Part shown: positions 18,920 to 28,413 of the stretch, piece by piece
Layout: each line of letters opens with the position of its first letter
Numbering within the stretch: the stretch's first letter is position 1
Assembly: GCA_036732005.1 (NCBI GenBank)
Contig: DAINDF010000012.1
Location: 23,296 to 87,295, forward strand
DNA length: 64,000 nucleotides
Reading direction: 5' to 3'
Source: UBA1926 sp036732005
Lineage (GTDB): Bacteria > Planctomycetota > Phycisphaerae > Phycisphaerales > UBA1924
Position numbers and translations under genes: made by a program
Notes under the pieces: generated by a model
The model's input: the letters and a program-made list of their open reading frames with translations, nothing else
Database searches by the model: none
What the model was told of the DNA's origin: nothing

Positions 18920-20332
18920 ATGCAGCGCATGTCCAAGCGTGTGGGTGTCATCGTCGCCGTCGCGGGCCTGGCTTCCTCGGCCCTCGCGGGCACAACGCCG
19001 GCGACCCTCGTGATCGCCGAGGGCGATGTCCTCGGGCCGTCGACGGTGGCCTCGCTCAACAGCCCGTTCACCAACGGCCTGGGGCAGGTCGGCTTCGTGG
19101 TCGCCCTGGTTGACGGCCAGCGGGCCGTCTGGGTCGACAACGGGCCCGTCTTCTTCTCGAACGATGCGTTGCCTGATGTGCTCTCGGGCGGCGAGGGCAC
19201 GATGGGCATCGGCGACAGCGGCGAGTTCATCTACAGCCCCTCGTTCAACGGGGGCGACGCGGTCTGGGGCGAGGGCGGGCTGATCCTCGTCGACGGCACC
19301 CCGGCGCCCGACTTCCTGCCCGGGTTCGACACCACCTTCCACAGCCGGCCCCGCATGATCAACGACGGGTCGAGCTACTGGATGAGCGGCACCAACGACG
19401 GCGCGGGCGGCACCAGCACCCAGAACCGCATCGTCTACTTCCGCGACGGCGCCACCGGCGTCATCACCGGCATCCTCCGCGCGGGCGATGTCGTCGACGG
19501 CGTCCTTGTCGCCGGCGCGGGCGGCATCGATTTCGACACCGCCATCTCCGACGACGGCGCCCGCCGACTGTTCATCTTCAACGACGCCTTCGCCACCACC
19601 GCCGACGACACCGTTGTCGCCGTGGACGGCCAGATCGTCGCCCGCGAGGCCTCCCCCAGCGGCGACGGGGACAACTGGGACAACTTCGACAACACCAGCA
19701 TCAACAGCGCGGGCGACTATGTCTTCTCGGGCGACACCGACGGCGTGACGACCACCGACGAGTTCATCGCTTACAACAGCGTGATCGCCGTCCGCGAGGG
19801 CGACTCCGTCGGCGGGCTGACCCTGGGCTCGGCTTGCAACGCCCTCTCGATCAACGAGCTCGGGCAGGCCGTCTTCGTCTTCTCCACCGTGGAGGAGACC
19901 GAGACCCTCTTCTACGCCGCCGACGCCTCCGACCTCGCCTCGGCCGTCAAGATCGCCTCGGTCGGCGACGCGCTCGACTTCACGGGCGATGGTATCGCCG
20001 ACGCGGTCATCGATGACTTCAACGCGTCCAACACCATCGGGCCCGGCCTCGACCTCGCCGAGGACGGGCGTGTGTTCGTCGAGATCGACATGATCCCGAC
20101 CGGCGGAACGGCGATCGAGGCGATCGTCGCCCTCGGCCTGCCCGGCCCGGGGCCCTGCAACGCGGCGGACAACGCCGCGCCCTTCGGCGTGCTCGACCTG
20201 GCCGATGTCCAGGGCTTCATCGCGGGCTTCCTGGGGCAGACCGCGGCGGCCGACATCGCGGCGCCCTTCGGCGTCTGGGACCTCGCGGACATCAACGCCT
20301 TCATCGCGGCGTTCAACGCGGGTTGCCCCTGA
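18920..20332 (+). CDS. Secreted NxxGxxAF tandem-repeat protein with GC-type dockerin
   Basis: A 470-residue exported protein. It has a signal peptide (MQRMSKRVGVIVAVAGLASS) and repeats built around N/D-x-x-G-x-x-x-F, such as NGLGQVGFV, INSAGDYVFSG and INELGQAVFVF. This fits the planctomycete choice-of-anchor repeat family, whose function is unknown. The C-terminus is a complete dockerin pair (APFGVLDLADVQGFIAGFLG and APFGVWDLADINAFIAAF) ending in NAGCP. A strong Shine-Dalgarno (GGAGAAGGAGAT) precedes the ATG, and an intrinsic terminator follows. Confidence 0.9.
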   Translation: MQRMSKRVGVIVAVAGLASSALAGTTPATLVIAEGDVLGPSTVASLNSPFTNGLGQVGFVVALVDGQRAVWVDNGPVFFSNDALPDVLSGGEGTMGIGDSGEFIYSPSFNGGDAVWGEGGLILVDGTPAPDFLPGFDTTFHSRPRMINDGSSYWMSGTNDGAGGTSTQNRIVYFRDGATGVITGILRAGDVVDGVLVAGAGGIDFDTAISDDGARRLFIFNDAFATTADDTVVAVDGQIVAREASPSGDGDNWDNFDNTSINSAGDYVFSGDTDGVTTTDEFIAYNSVIAVREGDSVGGLTLGSACNALSINELGQAVFVFSTVEETETLFYAADASDLASAVKIASVGDALDFTGDGIADAVIDDFNASNTIGPGLDLAEDGRVFVEIDMIPTGGTAIEAIVALGLPGPGPCNAADNAAPFGVLDLADVQGFIAGFLGQTAAADIAAPFGVWDLADINAFIAAFNAGCP

Positions 20333-20361
20333 TCTGATCACGAGTCCCTGAACCGATCGAA

Positions 20362-20385
20362 CCCCCGGCCCGTGCCGGGGGTTTT
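20362..20385 (+). terminator. Intrinsic terminator
   Basis: The inverted repeat CCCCCGGC/GCCGGGGG is followed by TTTT, 30 bases after the stop at 20332. Confidence 0.8.
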
Positions 20386-20424
20386 CCTGCGCCCCCCGCA
20401 CCGGCCGGGAACCCGGCGCGCACG

Positions 20425-20452
20425 AAAAAGGCCCGGGTGGACGCCCGGGCCC
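20425..20452 (-). terminator. Intrinsic terminator of atpG
   Basis: On the minus strand, GGCCCGGG/CCCGGGCC arms flank a six-base loop and are followed by TTTTT. It lies about 36 bases after the atpG stop. Confidence 0.8.
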
Positions 20453-20488
20453 CTTGCAATCCGATCCGGCCCGAACCCGCCGGGGCGA

Positions 20489-21361
20489 TCAGCCCAGGGC
20501 CGCCGCGCCCGAGACGATCTCGGTCAGCTCCGTCGTGATCTGCGCCTGGCGGGCGCGGTTGTACTTGGTCTTGAGGCTCTTGCCCATCTTCTTGGCGTTA
20601 TCCGTCGCGGACTTCATCGCGACCATCCGCGCGACATGCTCCGAAACAATCGCGTCGTTGAACGACTGGAAGAGCACCGCCTTCACCGCCGCGGGCACCA
20701 GCGCCGAGAGCAGCTCCTCGGCGCCCGGTGTGAACTCGTACGGCTTGGCCGAGCCCGCCCCCGCCGACGCGGTCAGCGCCTCGCTGGTGAACGGGAGCAG
20801 CTGGCGCACCTCCGGCGCCTGCTTGCCCGCCGAGTAGTACCGCATCGAGACGACCCGCACCGCCGAGACCCGCCCCGAGGCGAAGGCCTCCATGTAGCTC
20901 TCGGCCAGCGCCTCAACATCGGCGTAACGCGGCTTGTCGCCGATGTGCGTGTGGTGCTTCGAGAGCTCGATGCGGTTGAACTTCAGGGGCGTCAGGCCCT
21001 TCTTGCCGACCAGTTCGACCGGGCCGGTCCGCGCCTTCTCGCTCCCGCGGAGGTGGGTCAGCGCGGTGCGGATGATGTTGGCGTTGTACGGCCCGCACAG
21101 CCCCCGGTCGGAGGCGATCACGAGCGTCAACTCGGGCTTGCCCGCGTCGGGCGAGGCGAGCAGCGGGTGCTCGATCTCCCCCGCCGCCCCGGCCAGCTGC
21201 GCGACCAGGTCGAACAGCCCCTCGGTGTAGGGCTTCGACGAGGTCGCCGCCGCCTGCGCCTTGGCGAACTTGCTGGTCGCGATCATCTGCATCGTGCGCG
21301 TGATGCGCTGGATGTTCTTGACCGCCTTGATCCGGTTCTTGATCTCGCGTGACTTGCCCAT
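20489..21361 (-). CDS. atpG: F1 ATP synthase gamma subunit
   Basis: A 290-residue gamma subunit, the rotary shaft of F1. The N-terminal helix is diagnostic (MGKSREIKNRIKAVKNIQRI, then TRTMQMIATSKFAKAQ), and so are VIASDRGLCGPYNANI and the C-terminal helix ARQAQITTELTEIVSGAAAL. No other ATP synthase gene flanks it. It has its own terminator and appears monocistronic. There is no Shine-Dalgarno directly before the ATG; instead TACACT lies eight bases upstream, suggesting a near-leaderless transcript. Confidence 0.96.
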   Translation of the reverse strand: MGKSREIKNRIKAVKNIQRITRTMQMIATSKFAKAQAAATSSKPYTEGLFDLVAQLAGAAGEIEHPLLASPDAGKPELTLVIASDRGLCGPYNANIIRTALTHLRGSEKARTGPVELVGKKGLTPLKFNRIELSKHHTHIGDKPRYADVEALAESYMEAFASGRVSAVRVVSMRYYSAGKQAPEVRQLLPFTSEALTASAGAGSAKPYEFTPGAEELLSALVPAAVKAVLFQSFNDAIVSEHVARMVAMKSATDNAKKMGKSLKTKYNRARQAQITTELTEIVSGAAALG

Positions 21362-21369
21362 GGGCGGGG

Positions 21370-21375
21370 AGTGTA
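21370..21375 (-). promoter_or_regulatory. Candidate -10 box for atpG (near-leaderless)
   Basis: On the minus strand TACACT ends eight bases before the atpG ATG. A GAGGGGGTGA further upstream lies about 20 bases from the start, too far to serve as a ribosome site. Confidence 0.4.
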
Positions 21376-21541
21376 GGTCACCCCCTCGGGGTCGAGAGGG
21401 CCGGCGGGCCCCGGGGGCGGCGGGCCCGGCCCGACGAAATCGTGTTGTGTTCGGGTGGTCGGGCCGGAGCGCCAGTCCCGAACGCTGTACGATCTCAACT
21501 CCCGCCCCAGCGGGCGGCGACCGACTCATGCCGGGGTCCGC

Positions 21542-23618
21542 ATGCGCATCCGTGTCAAGCTCACGCTCCTGCTGCTGGCCGCCTCGCTCACACCGCTGAT
21601 CGTGCTGCGCGCGCTCGACGACCGGGCGCTGTCGGGGCTCTCGGCCCGGGTGGTGGACCGGAGCACCGAGACGCTGACCCGCCGTGTGGCCCAGGAACTC
21701 TCGCTCCAGGTCCGGGGGGTCGCCGACCGCCTCGCCTCGCGCATGCAGACCGTGACGCTGATCGTGCGCACCCAGGCGGAGGCGCTCGAGCAGCGCCTGC
21801 ACACCCCGCCCGGGGCGCCGCCCCACCCCCCGCTGACGGGGCGCGACTTCGACGAGCGCCCGGACGCGATCCCCGGGATGCGCGAGCAACCTGGCTGGCG
21901 CCCCGGCGAGGTGGCCCCGCCGAGGGTGTCCTACGAAGAGCCGGTCTTTGTCCCCGCCCCGGGCGTCGGGTTCGATGACCCGGGCGTCGCCTCGCGGGCC
22001 GCCGCGTTGCGCGACGCGGTGGGCATTCTTGGGGCGCTCAGCGCCGAGCACCGGGAGCTGGTCCGGAGCCAGTTCTTCTGCTCGGTCGAGGGGCTCCACA
22101 TGGCCTTCCCCGGCAAGGGGGGCTACCCGGCCGGCTACGACGGGCGGGACCGCCCCTGGTATCTCGCCGCCGCCTCGGAGCGGCGCCTGGTCTGGACGGG
22201 TCCCGTGCGCGACGCGCCGACGGGCGAGCTGCGCATGACCTGCTCGGCCCCGGTGTTCGCGCCGGACGGGACCCTCGCCGGCGTCACCGCGGCGGATGTC
22301 TCGATCTCCGAGGTGCTCGAGCTGATCGAACTGCCCCCCGAACTGGCGCTCGGCGCCGAGGCGATGCTGCTCCGCGTCGACGGGGATCCCGTCCGTGTTG
22401 TCCTGAGCAAGACCTCCGCCGGGAGCACGGCCCCGGACAGCCCCCCCGCCCTGCCCCAGGCCGACCCCGAGGCCGCGGCCCGCCTCAAGCGAGACCTGCT
22501 CGCGGGGCTCGGGGGGTCGCTGCTGATGGATCTTCGGGGCGTGCCGTCGCTCTGGGTGTATCACCCGGTGCGCGGGCCGCTGGGGGTGGTGACCGTCGTC
22601 CCGCTCGACCGTGTCGATGCGCTGGTCGAGCCCGTCCGGCAGGACCTCCGCTCCATGGCCCAGGAGTCGTTCCGCAAGGCGGCGGCGGGGTCGGCGCTGG
22701 TGGTCGTGGCGTGCCTGGTCGCGGCCTACCTCGCCGGGCGGACCCTCTCCCGACCGATCCGCAGGCTGGCCGACGCGGCCGAGGCGATCGGCGCGGGGGA
22801 CCTGACGGCCCGGGCCGGCGTCGGGCCCCGGCGGGACGAGATCGGCAAACTGGCCCGGGCGTTCAACGCGATGGTGCCGGCCCTGGCCGACCGGTTGCGG
22901 CTGCGCGAGAGCGTCGCACTGGCGAATGAGCTGCAGCAGGGGCTGCTCCCCCAGCAATCACCGGAGATGGAGGGGTACGACCTGCACGGGCTGGCGGTCT
23001 ATTGCGACGAGACCGGGGGCGATTACTTCGATTACCTCACGCCGGTCCGGCTCGGGGAGGGCCGCTACGGGCTGGTCATCGGCGATGTGACCGGGCACGG
23101 GATCCCGTCGGCGTTGATCATGACCTCGGTGCGGGCGCTGCTGCAGAGCCACGCGCGGCGTTGCCCGGATCCGGGTGAGTTGCTCACGATCATCAACGCC
23201 GAGGTTTCACGGGACGCGACCCAGGGGCGGTTCATCACGCTGGCGCTGGTGGAGGTCGAGGCGGCCGGGGGGGCGCTCCGCATCGCCAGCGCCGGGCACG
23301 ATCCGGCGTTGCTCGTGCGCGCGGGCGACGGCTCGATCGACCAGACCCCGGTGGGGGGGCTGCCCATCGGCGTCTCCCCGGACGAGCGCTACGAGAGCGC
23401 CGACGCGGGGCGGCTCGGGCCCGGCGACCTGCTCTTCCTGGGCACCGACGGCATCTGGGAATGCCGCGACCCCGGGGGCCGGCTCTACGGCAAGGAGCGA
23501 CTGCGCGAATTGCTCCGCCGGCACGCGACCGGCTCGGCCCGGGAGATCGGCGACGCGCTGGTCGCCGATCTGGACGCCTACCGGGCCGGGGGCCCGAGGC
23601 TCGACGATGTCACCTTCG

Positions 23619-23641
<23 letters not shown>
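21542..23641 (+). CDS. Membrane sensor PP2C-type (SpoIIE/RsbU) serine phosphatase with HAMP domain
   Basis: A 699-residue inner-membrane protein. TM1 covers residues ~6-24, and a large periplasmic sensor (Cache-like, with GYDGRDRPWYLAA) follows. TM2 lies at ~383-400, HAMP at ~400-455 (LSRPIRRLADAAEAIGAGDL), and the cytoplasmic SpoIIE phosphatase domain at ~480-695. Metal-binding motifs include ETGGDYFDY, GDVTGHGIPSAL and LLFLGTDGIWE. Relatives dephosphorylate anti-sigma-factor antagonists, so a partner-switching pathway is the likely output, but no STAS or RsbW gene is nearby. Its 3' end overlaps the convergent DUF3253 gene by 23 bases. Confidence 0.92.
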
Positions 23642-23998
<357 letters not shown>

Positions 23999-24002
<4 letters not shown>

Positions 24003-25051
24003 GCCTTGCGCGGGGTGGTCAGGCAGGGTTCGAGGAAGTCGGTCCGCTCGCCGAGGAGCCGGCCCGCCATCGCCAGGCCGCTGAGGAACGCCCCCTCGAC
24101 CCGCGATCCCATGCACCAGTCGCCGCAGGCGCCGACGAGCAGTTCCTCGTCGAACAGGCACCCGTCGCACAGGGGCGCGACGGGGAAGGCGTAGCGCCAC
24201 CGGTGCGTGGCGAGTTCGGTCGGCTCGGCCGGGTCGATGCCCACGGCGTCGAAGAAGGCGGCGAGCAGGGCCCGCCCGACCTGCTCGGGCTCCGCCTCGA
24301 TGTGCTCGCGCGACCATTCGTCCCCCGCCTGGAGGACCCAGCACTCGTCGTGCGCGCGCCCGGGCTTGCTCGACTCGCGGTCGGCCCAGGCGAGCACGCC
24401 CGCGTGCCGGTGCCGCCCCCCGATCAGGCAGTTGGCCGCGTCGAAGGCCACCGGAAGGGGCGCGGCGAACGAGGCCGTCACCGACCAGCACGGGGCCATG
24501 GGCACGGCCGAGGCGATGGCGTTGAGGTGGGGGATCTCGGCAAGCAGCGGGGCGGCCTGCGGGGCGGGGACGGCGATCGCGACGGCGTCGACGGTCTCGG
24601 TCCCCCCATCTTCGGTGCGCACAATCCAGCCCGACCCGCTGCGGTGCAGCGAGGTCACGCGCTCGCCCTGGTGGAACCGGGCCCGCGGGCCGAGCGCGGC
24701 GGCGAGGTCACGGACCGGGGCGTGCATGGCGGGGGTGCCGACATAGCGCTGCGGTCCCCGGACCAGTTCGCGGATCTCGCCCGGGGCGTCGATGGAGACG
24801 AGGCGCGGGTCCCACGCGGCGACCAGCCCGCGGTCGGTCCAGTCTCGGACCTGCCGGGCGAAGCGGGCGTCGTGCACGATGAAGGACCGGGCGCCGTGGT
24901 CGGCGTGTCCCCCGGGTCCCCGCCGGGCGCTGCACATGCGTCCCCCGGGCGCGCGGCCCTTGTCGAAGACCACGACCGAATGCCCGCGCGCGATGAGGGC
25001 CCGGGCACACACGAGTCCGGCAAGTCCGGCGCCGACGATCGCCGTGTTCAT
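23999..25051 (-). CDS. FAD-dependent oxidoreductase, renalase/amine-oxidase-like
   Basis: A 350-residue flavoprotein. The N-terminal dinucleotide-binding motif is textbook (AIVGAGLAGLVCARALIARG), ending in the FDKGRAPGGRM phrase of renalase-like proteins. The C-terminal FAD-contacting segment is GDWCMGSRVEGAFLSGLAMA. The substrate is not determined. It is coupled to the DUF2256/DUF3253 gene by a 4-base overlap and is divergent from nhaA across 420 bases. Confidence 0.9.
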
Positions 25052-25471
25052 GGTCCCGTCCCTCGTCGGCCCGCCTGGGCGGGCGTTGAACCGCTCTCAC
25101 TCTTCCTATCGACCGGGGCGGCTCGGGAAATCGCCCGATCCGGCCGGTGTTCCGTCGAATGTAATCCGTCACCCGAGTTGGGGGCGTTGCGTTTTCGTCA
25201 GAATTCGGTGTTGTTTTCCACTTTGAGGGTTCTGGGTCCTCACGAGCCCCGGCAAGGTCCGAGATCGGGCGGCTTGGTTGGTTCGTTGGGGCTCCTGAAG
25301 CCGGATTCTTGTTCAAACCGGGAGAATGTTGGGCCCCTCGGGGAAAGCCCGGAGCCCGGCCGCTCGATATCGGGAGAGCGGCGGGACCGCGCCCCGTGGT
25401 TGTTTTGCGAGCGCCCCCGATTCCGGAGACCCGAACCCCTAACCTTCCCGCCGAGGGCGGAGGAGGCCTCA
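25052..25471 (+). promoter_or_regulatory. Long nhaA leader / divergent control region, 420 bp
   Basis: No ORF is convincing here. The 3' part, nearest nhaA, is rich in short complementary GC arms and ends in a hairpin over the nhaA Shine-Dalgarno (listed separately). This looks like a structured 5' leader with an expression platform. Antiporter genes of this family are known targets of cation-responsive riboswitches (nhaA-I/nhaA-II, Na+-I), but I cannot align this leader to any of them by eye. Confidence 0.45.
25443..25466 (+). promoter_or_regulatory. Shine-Dalgarno-sequestering hairpin of nhaA
   Basis: CCTTC-CCGCC (25443-25452) pairs with GGCGG-(A)-GGAGG (25456-25466) around the loop GAG. 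The stem has ten pairs, including one G-U, with a single bulged A at 25461. It buries the AGGAGG that sits five bases before the start codon. Confidence 0.6.
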
Positions 25472-26899
25472 ATGTCCATGGCGGTGCACGGCAACATCCC
25501 GACGGCGACCCATGAGTTGGCACCCGTGACGGGCGAGCGGCTCGTCCGGCCGTTCACCAGGTTCGCGCAGCTCTCCTCCGCGGGCGGGCTGATCCTGCTC
25601 GCGTGCACGGTGATCGCGATGGTCTGGGCGAACTCGTCGGGGTGGGAGTCCTACCACCAGATCTTCCATGTCATGTCGATGGAGATCGGGCTGGGGAACT
25701 GGCACCTGGGGCACGGGCACCTGACCCTGGGGCATTTCATCAACGACGCGTTGATGGCGGTGTTCTTCCTGCTGGTTGGCCTTGAGATCAAGCGCGAGCT
25801 GCTCGTCGGCGAGCTCTCCGACCTCCGCAAGGCGTCCCTGCCGATCGCGGGGGCGCTGGGCGGGATGGTCGCCCCGGCGCTCATCTACGCGGCGGTCAAC
25901 CTGGGCGGCGACGGGCTGCGGGGCTGGGGCGTGCCCATGGCGACGGACATCGCCTTCGCGCTGGGCATCCTCGCGCTGCTGGGCAACCGCGTGCCGAACA
26001 GCCTCCGGATCTTTCTGACCTCGCTGGCGATCGCCGACGACCTCGGGGCGCTCGTGGTCATCGCGCTGTTCTACACCGAGAAGCTGCAGTTCCAGTATCT
26101 CGGGTACGCGGGCGCGATCGTGGCGATGCTGATCGCGTTGAATGTCCTCGGGTTCAAGCGGGCGGTCTGGTTCCTCGTGCCGGGCCTGTTCCTCTGGTAC
26201 TGCTTCTTCGAGTCGGGCGTCCACGCGACGATCGCGGGCGTGGTGCTCGCCGCGACGATCCCGGTCAACCCGCGCGTGGACCGCAAGCGCTACGCCAATT
26301 ACACCCGGGCCGCGCTCGAGGTCTTCGAGAAGGCGGACGACCACAGCCAGGACATCAAGACCAACTCGACGCAGCGGGCCGCGGTGATGGCGATCAACGA
26401 GAACGGGCGGCTGGTGCTCCCGCTGCTCCACCGCATCGAGGGGGGCCTGCACGGCTGGGTGGCCTTCCTGATCATCCCGATCTTCGCGCTGGCCAACGCG
26501 GGCCTGCATGTCTCCGGGAGCGTGGGCGAGGCCCTGTTCAACCGGGTGAGCATCGGCGTGATCCTGGGGCTGGTCATCGGCAAGCCCCTGGGCATCACGC
26601 TCGCGTGCTACCTCGCGTGCAGGTTCAACCTCGGGGCCCTGAGCAAGGGCGTGACCTGGCGGCACATGGTCGGCGTGGGGTGCCTGGGCGGCATCGGGTT
26701 CACGATGGCGCTGTTCATCGCGGCCCTGGGCTTCAAGGCGGCCCCGGAGCACCTCGACCACGCCAAGCTGGGCATCCTTGTCGCGTCGACGATCTCCGCG
26801 ATCGCCGGGCTGGGCCTGCTGCTGACCTGCCCCGCCAAGCCCGAGCCCGAGCCCGACGAGTCGGGCCCGCTGCTGGAAACGACCAAGTTCACGCACTGA
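25472..26899 (+). CDS. nhaA: Na+/H+ antiporter NhaA
   Basis: A 475-residue inner-membrane antiporter exchanging cytoplasmic Na+ (or Li+) for external protons. Family motifs: DALMAVFFLLVGLEIKRELL, MATDIAFALGILALLG, and LAIADDLGALVVIALFYT with the ion-binding aspartate pair D189/D190. It is about 85 residues longer than E. coli NhaA. The extra length lies in the N-terminus and a cytoplasmic loop (DDHSQDIKTNSTQR), plus an acidic C-tail (EPEPEPDES-like). Start chosen by AGGAGG. The leader structure suggests translational control. Confidence 0.96.
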   Translation: MSMAVHGNIPTATHELAPVTGERLVRPFTRFAQLSSAGGLILLACTVIAMVWANSSGWESYHQIFHVMSMEIGLGNWHLGHGHLTLGHFINDALMAVFFLLVGLEIKRELLVGELSDLRKASLPIAGALGGMVAPALIYAAVNLGGDGLRGWGVPMATDIAFALGILALLGNRVPNSLRIFLTSLAIADDLGALVVIALFYTEKLQFQYLGYAGAIVAMLIALNVLGFKRAVWFLVPGLFLWYCFFESGVHATIAGVVLAATIPVNPRVDRKRYANYTRAALEVFEKADDHSQDIKTNSTQRAAVMAINENGRLVLPLLHRIEGGLHGWVAFLIIPIFALANAGLHVSGSVGEALFNRVSIGVILGLVIGKPLGITLACYLACRFNLGALSKGVTWRHMVGVGCLGGIGFTMALFIAALGFKAAPEHLDHAKLGILVASTISAIAGLGLLLTCPAKPEPEPDESGPLLETTKFTH

Positions 26900-26960
26900 T
26901 TCCGACGGCTTCGGCCGGGCCTGCGCGGCCCGGGCCGGGCGGGGGCTCGACCTGAGATCG

Positions 26961-26994
26961 AACGCCGGGGCGCCGCGGGGCGCCCCGGCGTTGT
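26961..26994 (+). terminator. Candidate terminator after nhaA
   Basis: Perfect 14-base arms (AACGCCGGGGCGCC and its complement, ending at 26992) flank a four-base loop. The T tract is short, so it may be Rho-assisted. Confidence 0.55.
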
Positions 26995-27091
26995 CATGCG
27001 CCGCCGTGCGCGCGGGGGGCGACCTCGGCTATGGTGTCGCGATGGGCTGGCGTGCCCGGGTGTCGGGATCGGGGGCGGCGGAGGGCTGAGC

Positions 27092-28342
27092 GTGGGGGCG
27101 GCGGAGTTCGGTCAGCACCACCACGCGAGGCGGCACGCCGTCGAGATCGTGCGCACGCTCCGCGACCACGGGCACACGGCGTACCTGGCGGGCGGGTGCG
27201 TGCGGGACGAGCTCCTGGGGCTGACGCCCACGGATTACGATGTCGCCACGGACGCGGAGCCCCCGGTGATCGCCTCGATGTTCGAGCGGACCAGCGCGGT
27301 GGGCGCGGCCTTCGGCGTGGTCCTCGTGCACCACGCGCGGGGGCGGACCACCGAGGTCGCGACCTTCCGCCGGGACTTCGCGTACGGCGACAAGCGACGC
27401 CCCGACCGGATCGAGTTCAGCAACGCGGAAGAGGACGCCCGCCGACGCGACTTCACGGTCAACGCGCTGTTCCTGGACCCCGTCGAGGCGGACCGGGACC
27501 GGGCGGTGATCGACTTTGTCGGGGGGAGGTCCGATCTCGAGCGGCGGGTCATCCGGGCGGTGGGCGACCCGAATGAGCGGCTCGACGAGGACCACCTGCG
27601 GGCGCTCCGCGCGGTCCGGTTCGCCTGCCGGCTCGGGTTCGACATCGAGCCCGGGACGGCCGGGGCGATCCGGCGGCACGCGATCGAACTGGCGGGGGTG
27701 AGCCGGGAGCGGATCGGGGATGAGGTGCGCAAGATGCTGCGGCACCCCTCTCGGGCGGAGGCGGCGCGGTGGATGTCTCGGCTTGGCCTCGATGCGCCGG
27801 CGCTCGGCGAGCCGGCCTCGGACGCCCAGCCGCGCATCCTGGCGGGGCTGCCGGGGGAGTCGGGTGTGTGCGCGGCCCTGGCGGCGTGGGCGATCGACCG
27901 GCACGGCGAGGGGGCGGCGGAGGCGGCGAAGGGGTGGCGGGCCGCGCTGTGCCTGAGCAATGAGGAGCGGGACACGCTCGCGGCGATCCTCGACCGGCTG
28001 GCCTTGCTGCGCGGGAAATGGGACGGGCTCCCGGTCGCGGGGCAGAAGCGGGCGGCGGCCTCGGCTGGGTTCGCCGAGGCGAGGGACCTGCTCGCGGTGA
28101 TCGACCCGCGGGCCGAAGAGGGGGTCGGGGCCCGTCTCGGGCTGCTGGCGGGGATCGGGGGGGGGCTGTGGCCCGAGCCGTACCTTGATGGAAACGACCT
28201 GATCGACCTCGGGCTGGCCCCGGGCCCGCACTTTGCTCGGATTCTGAGCGGGATCTACGACGCCCAGCTGGAGGGCCGCGTGGGGGACCGCGTGGCCGCG
28301 GAGCAGTTGGCCCGGGAACTTTCGGCGCGTCCCGGCGTCTAG
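27092..28342 (+). CDS. tRNA nucleotidyltransferase / poly(A) polymerase family protein
   Basis: A 416-residue class II nucleotidyltransferase that adds CCA to tRNA 3' ends or A tails to RNA. The catalytic head is YLAGGCVRDELLGLTPTDYD, with the metal-binding DYD. The following RRRDFTVNALF and LDEDHLRALRAVRFACRLGF are the neck motifs shared by CCA enzymes and PcnB. By eye I cannot say which activity applies. The start is GTG at 27092 with GAGG upstream. A TATGGT box at 27031 predicts a short leader. Confidence 0.9.
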   Translation: MGAAEFGQHHHARRHAVEIVRTLRDHGHTAYLAGGCVRDELLGLTPTDYDVATDAEPPVIASMFERTSAVGAAFGVVLVHHARGRTTEVATFRRDFAYGDKRRPDRIEFSNAEEDARRRDFTVNALFLDPVEADRDRAVIDFVGGRSDLERRVIRAVGDPNERLDEDHLRALRAVRFACRLGFDIEPGTAGAIRRHAIELAGVSRERIGDEVRKMLRHPSRAEAARWMSRLGLDAPALGEPASDAQPRILAGLPGESGVCAALAAWAIDRHGEGAAEAAKGWRAALCLSNEERDTLAAILDRLALLRGKWDGLPVAGQKRAAASAGFAEARDLLAVIDPRAEEGVGARLGLLAGIGGGLWPEPYLDGNDLIDLGLAPGPHFARILSGIYDAQLEGRVGDRVAAEQLARELSARPGV

Positions 28343-28413
28343 TCTGACGGCATCGGGCCCGGAGGCCGGACCGGACTGGTCGGCCCGCGCCCTCGATCAG
28401 GAGGCAACCGAGT

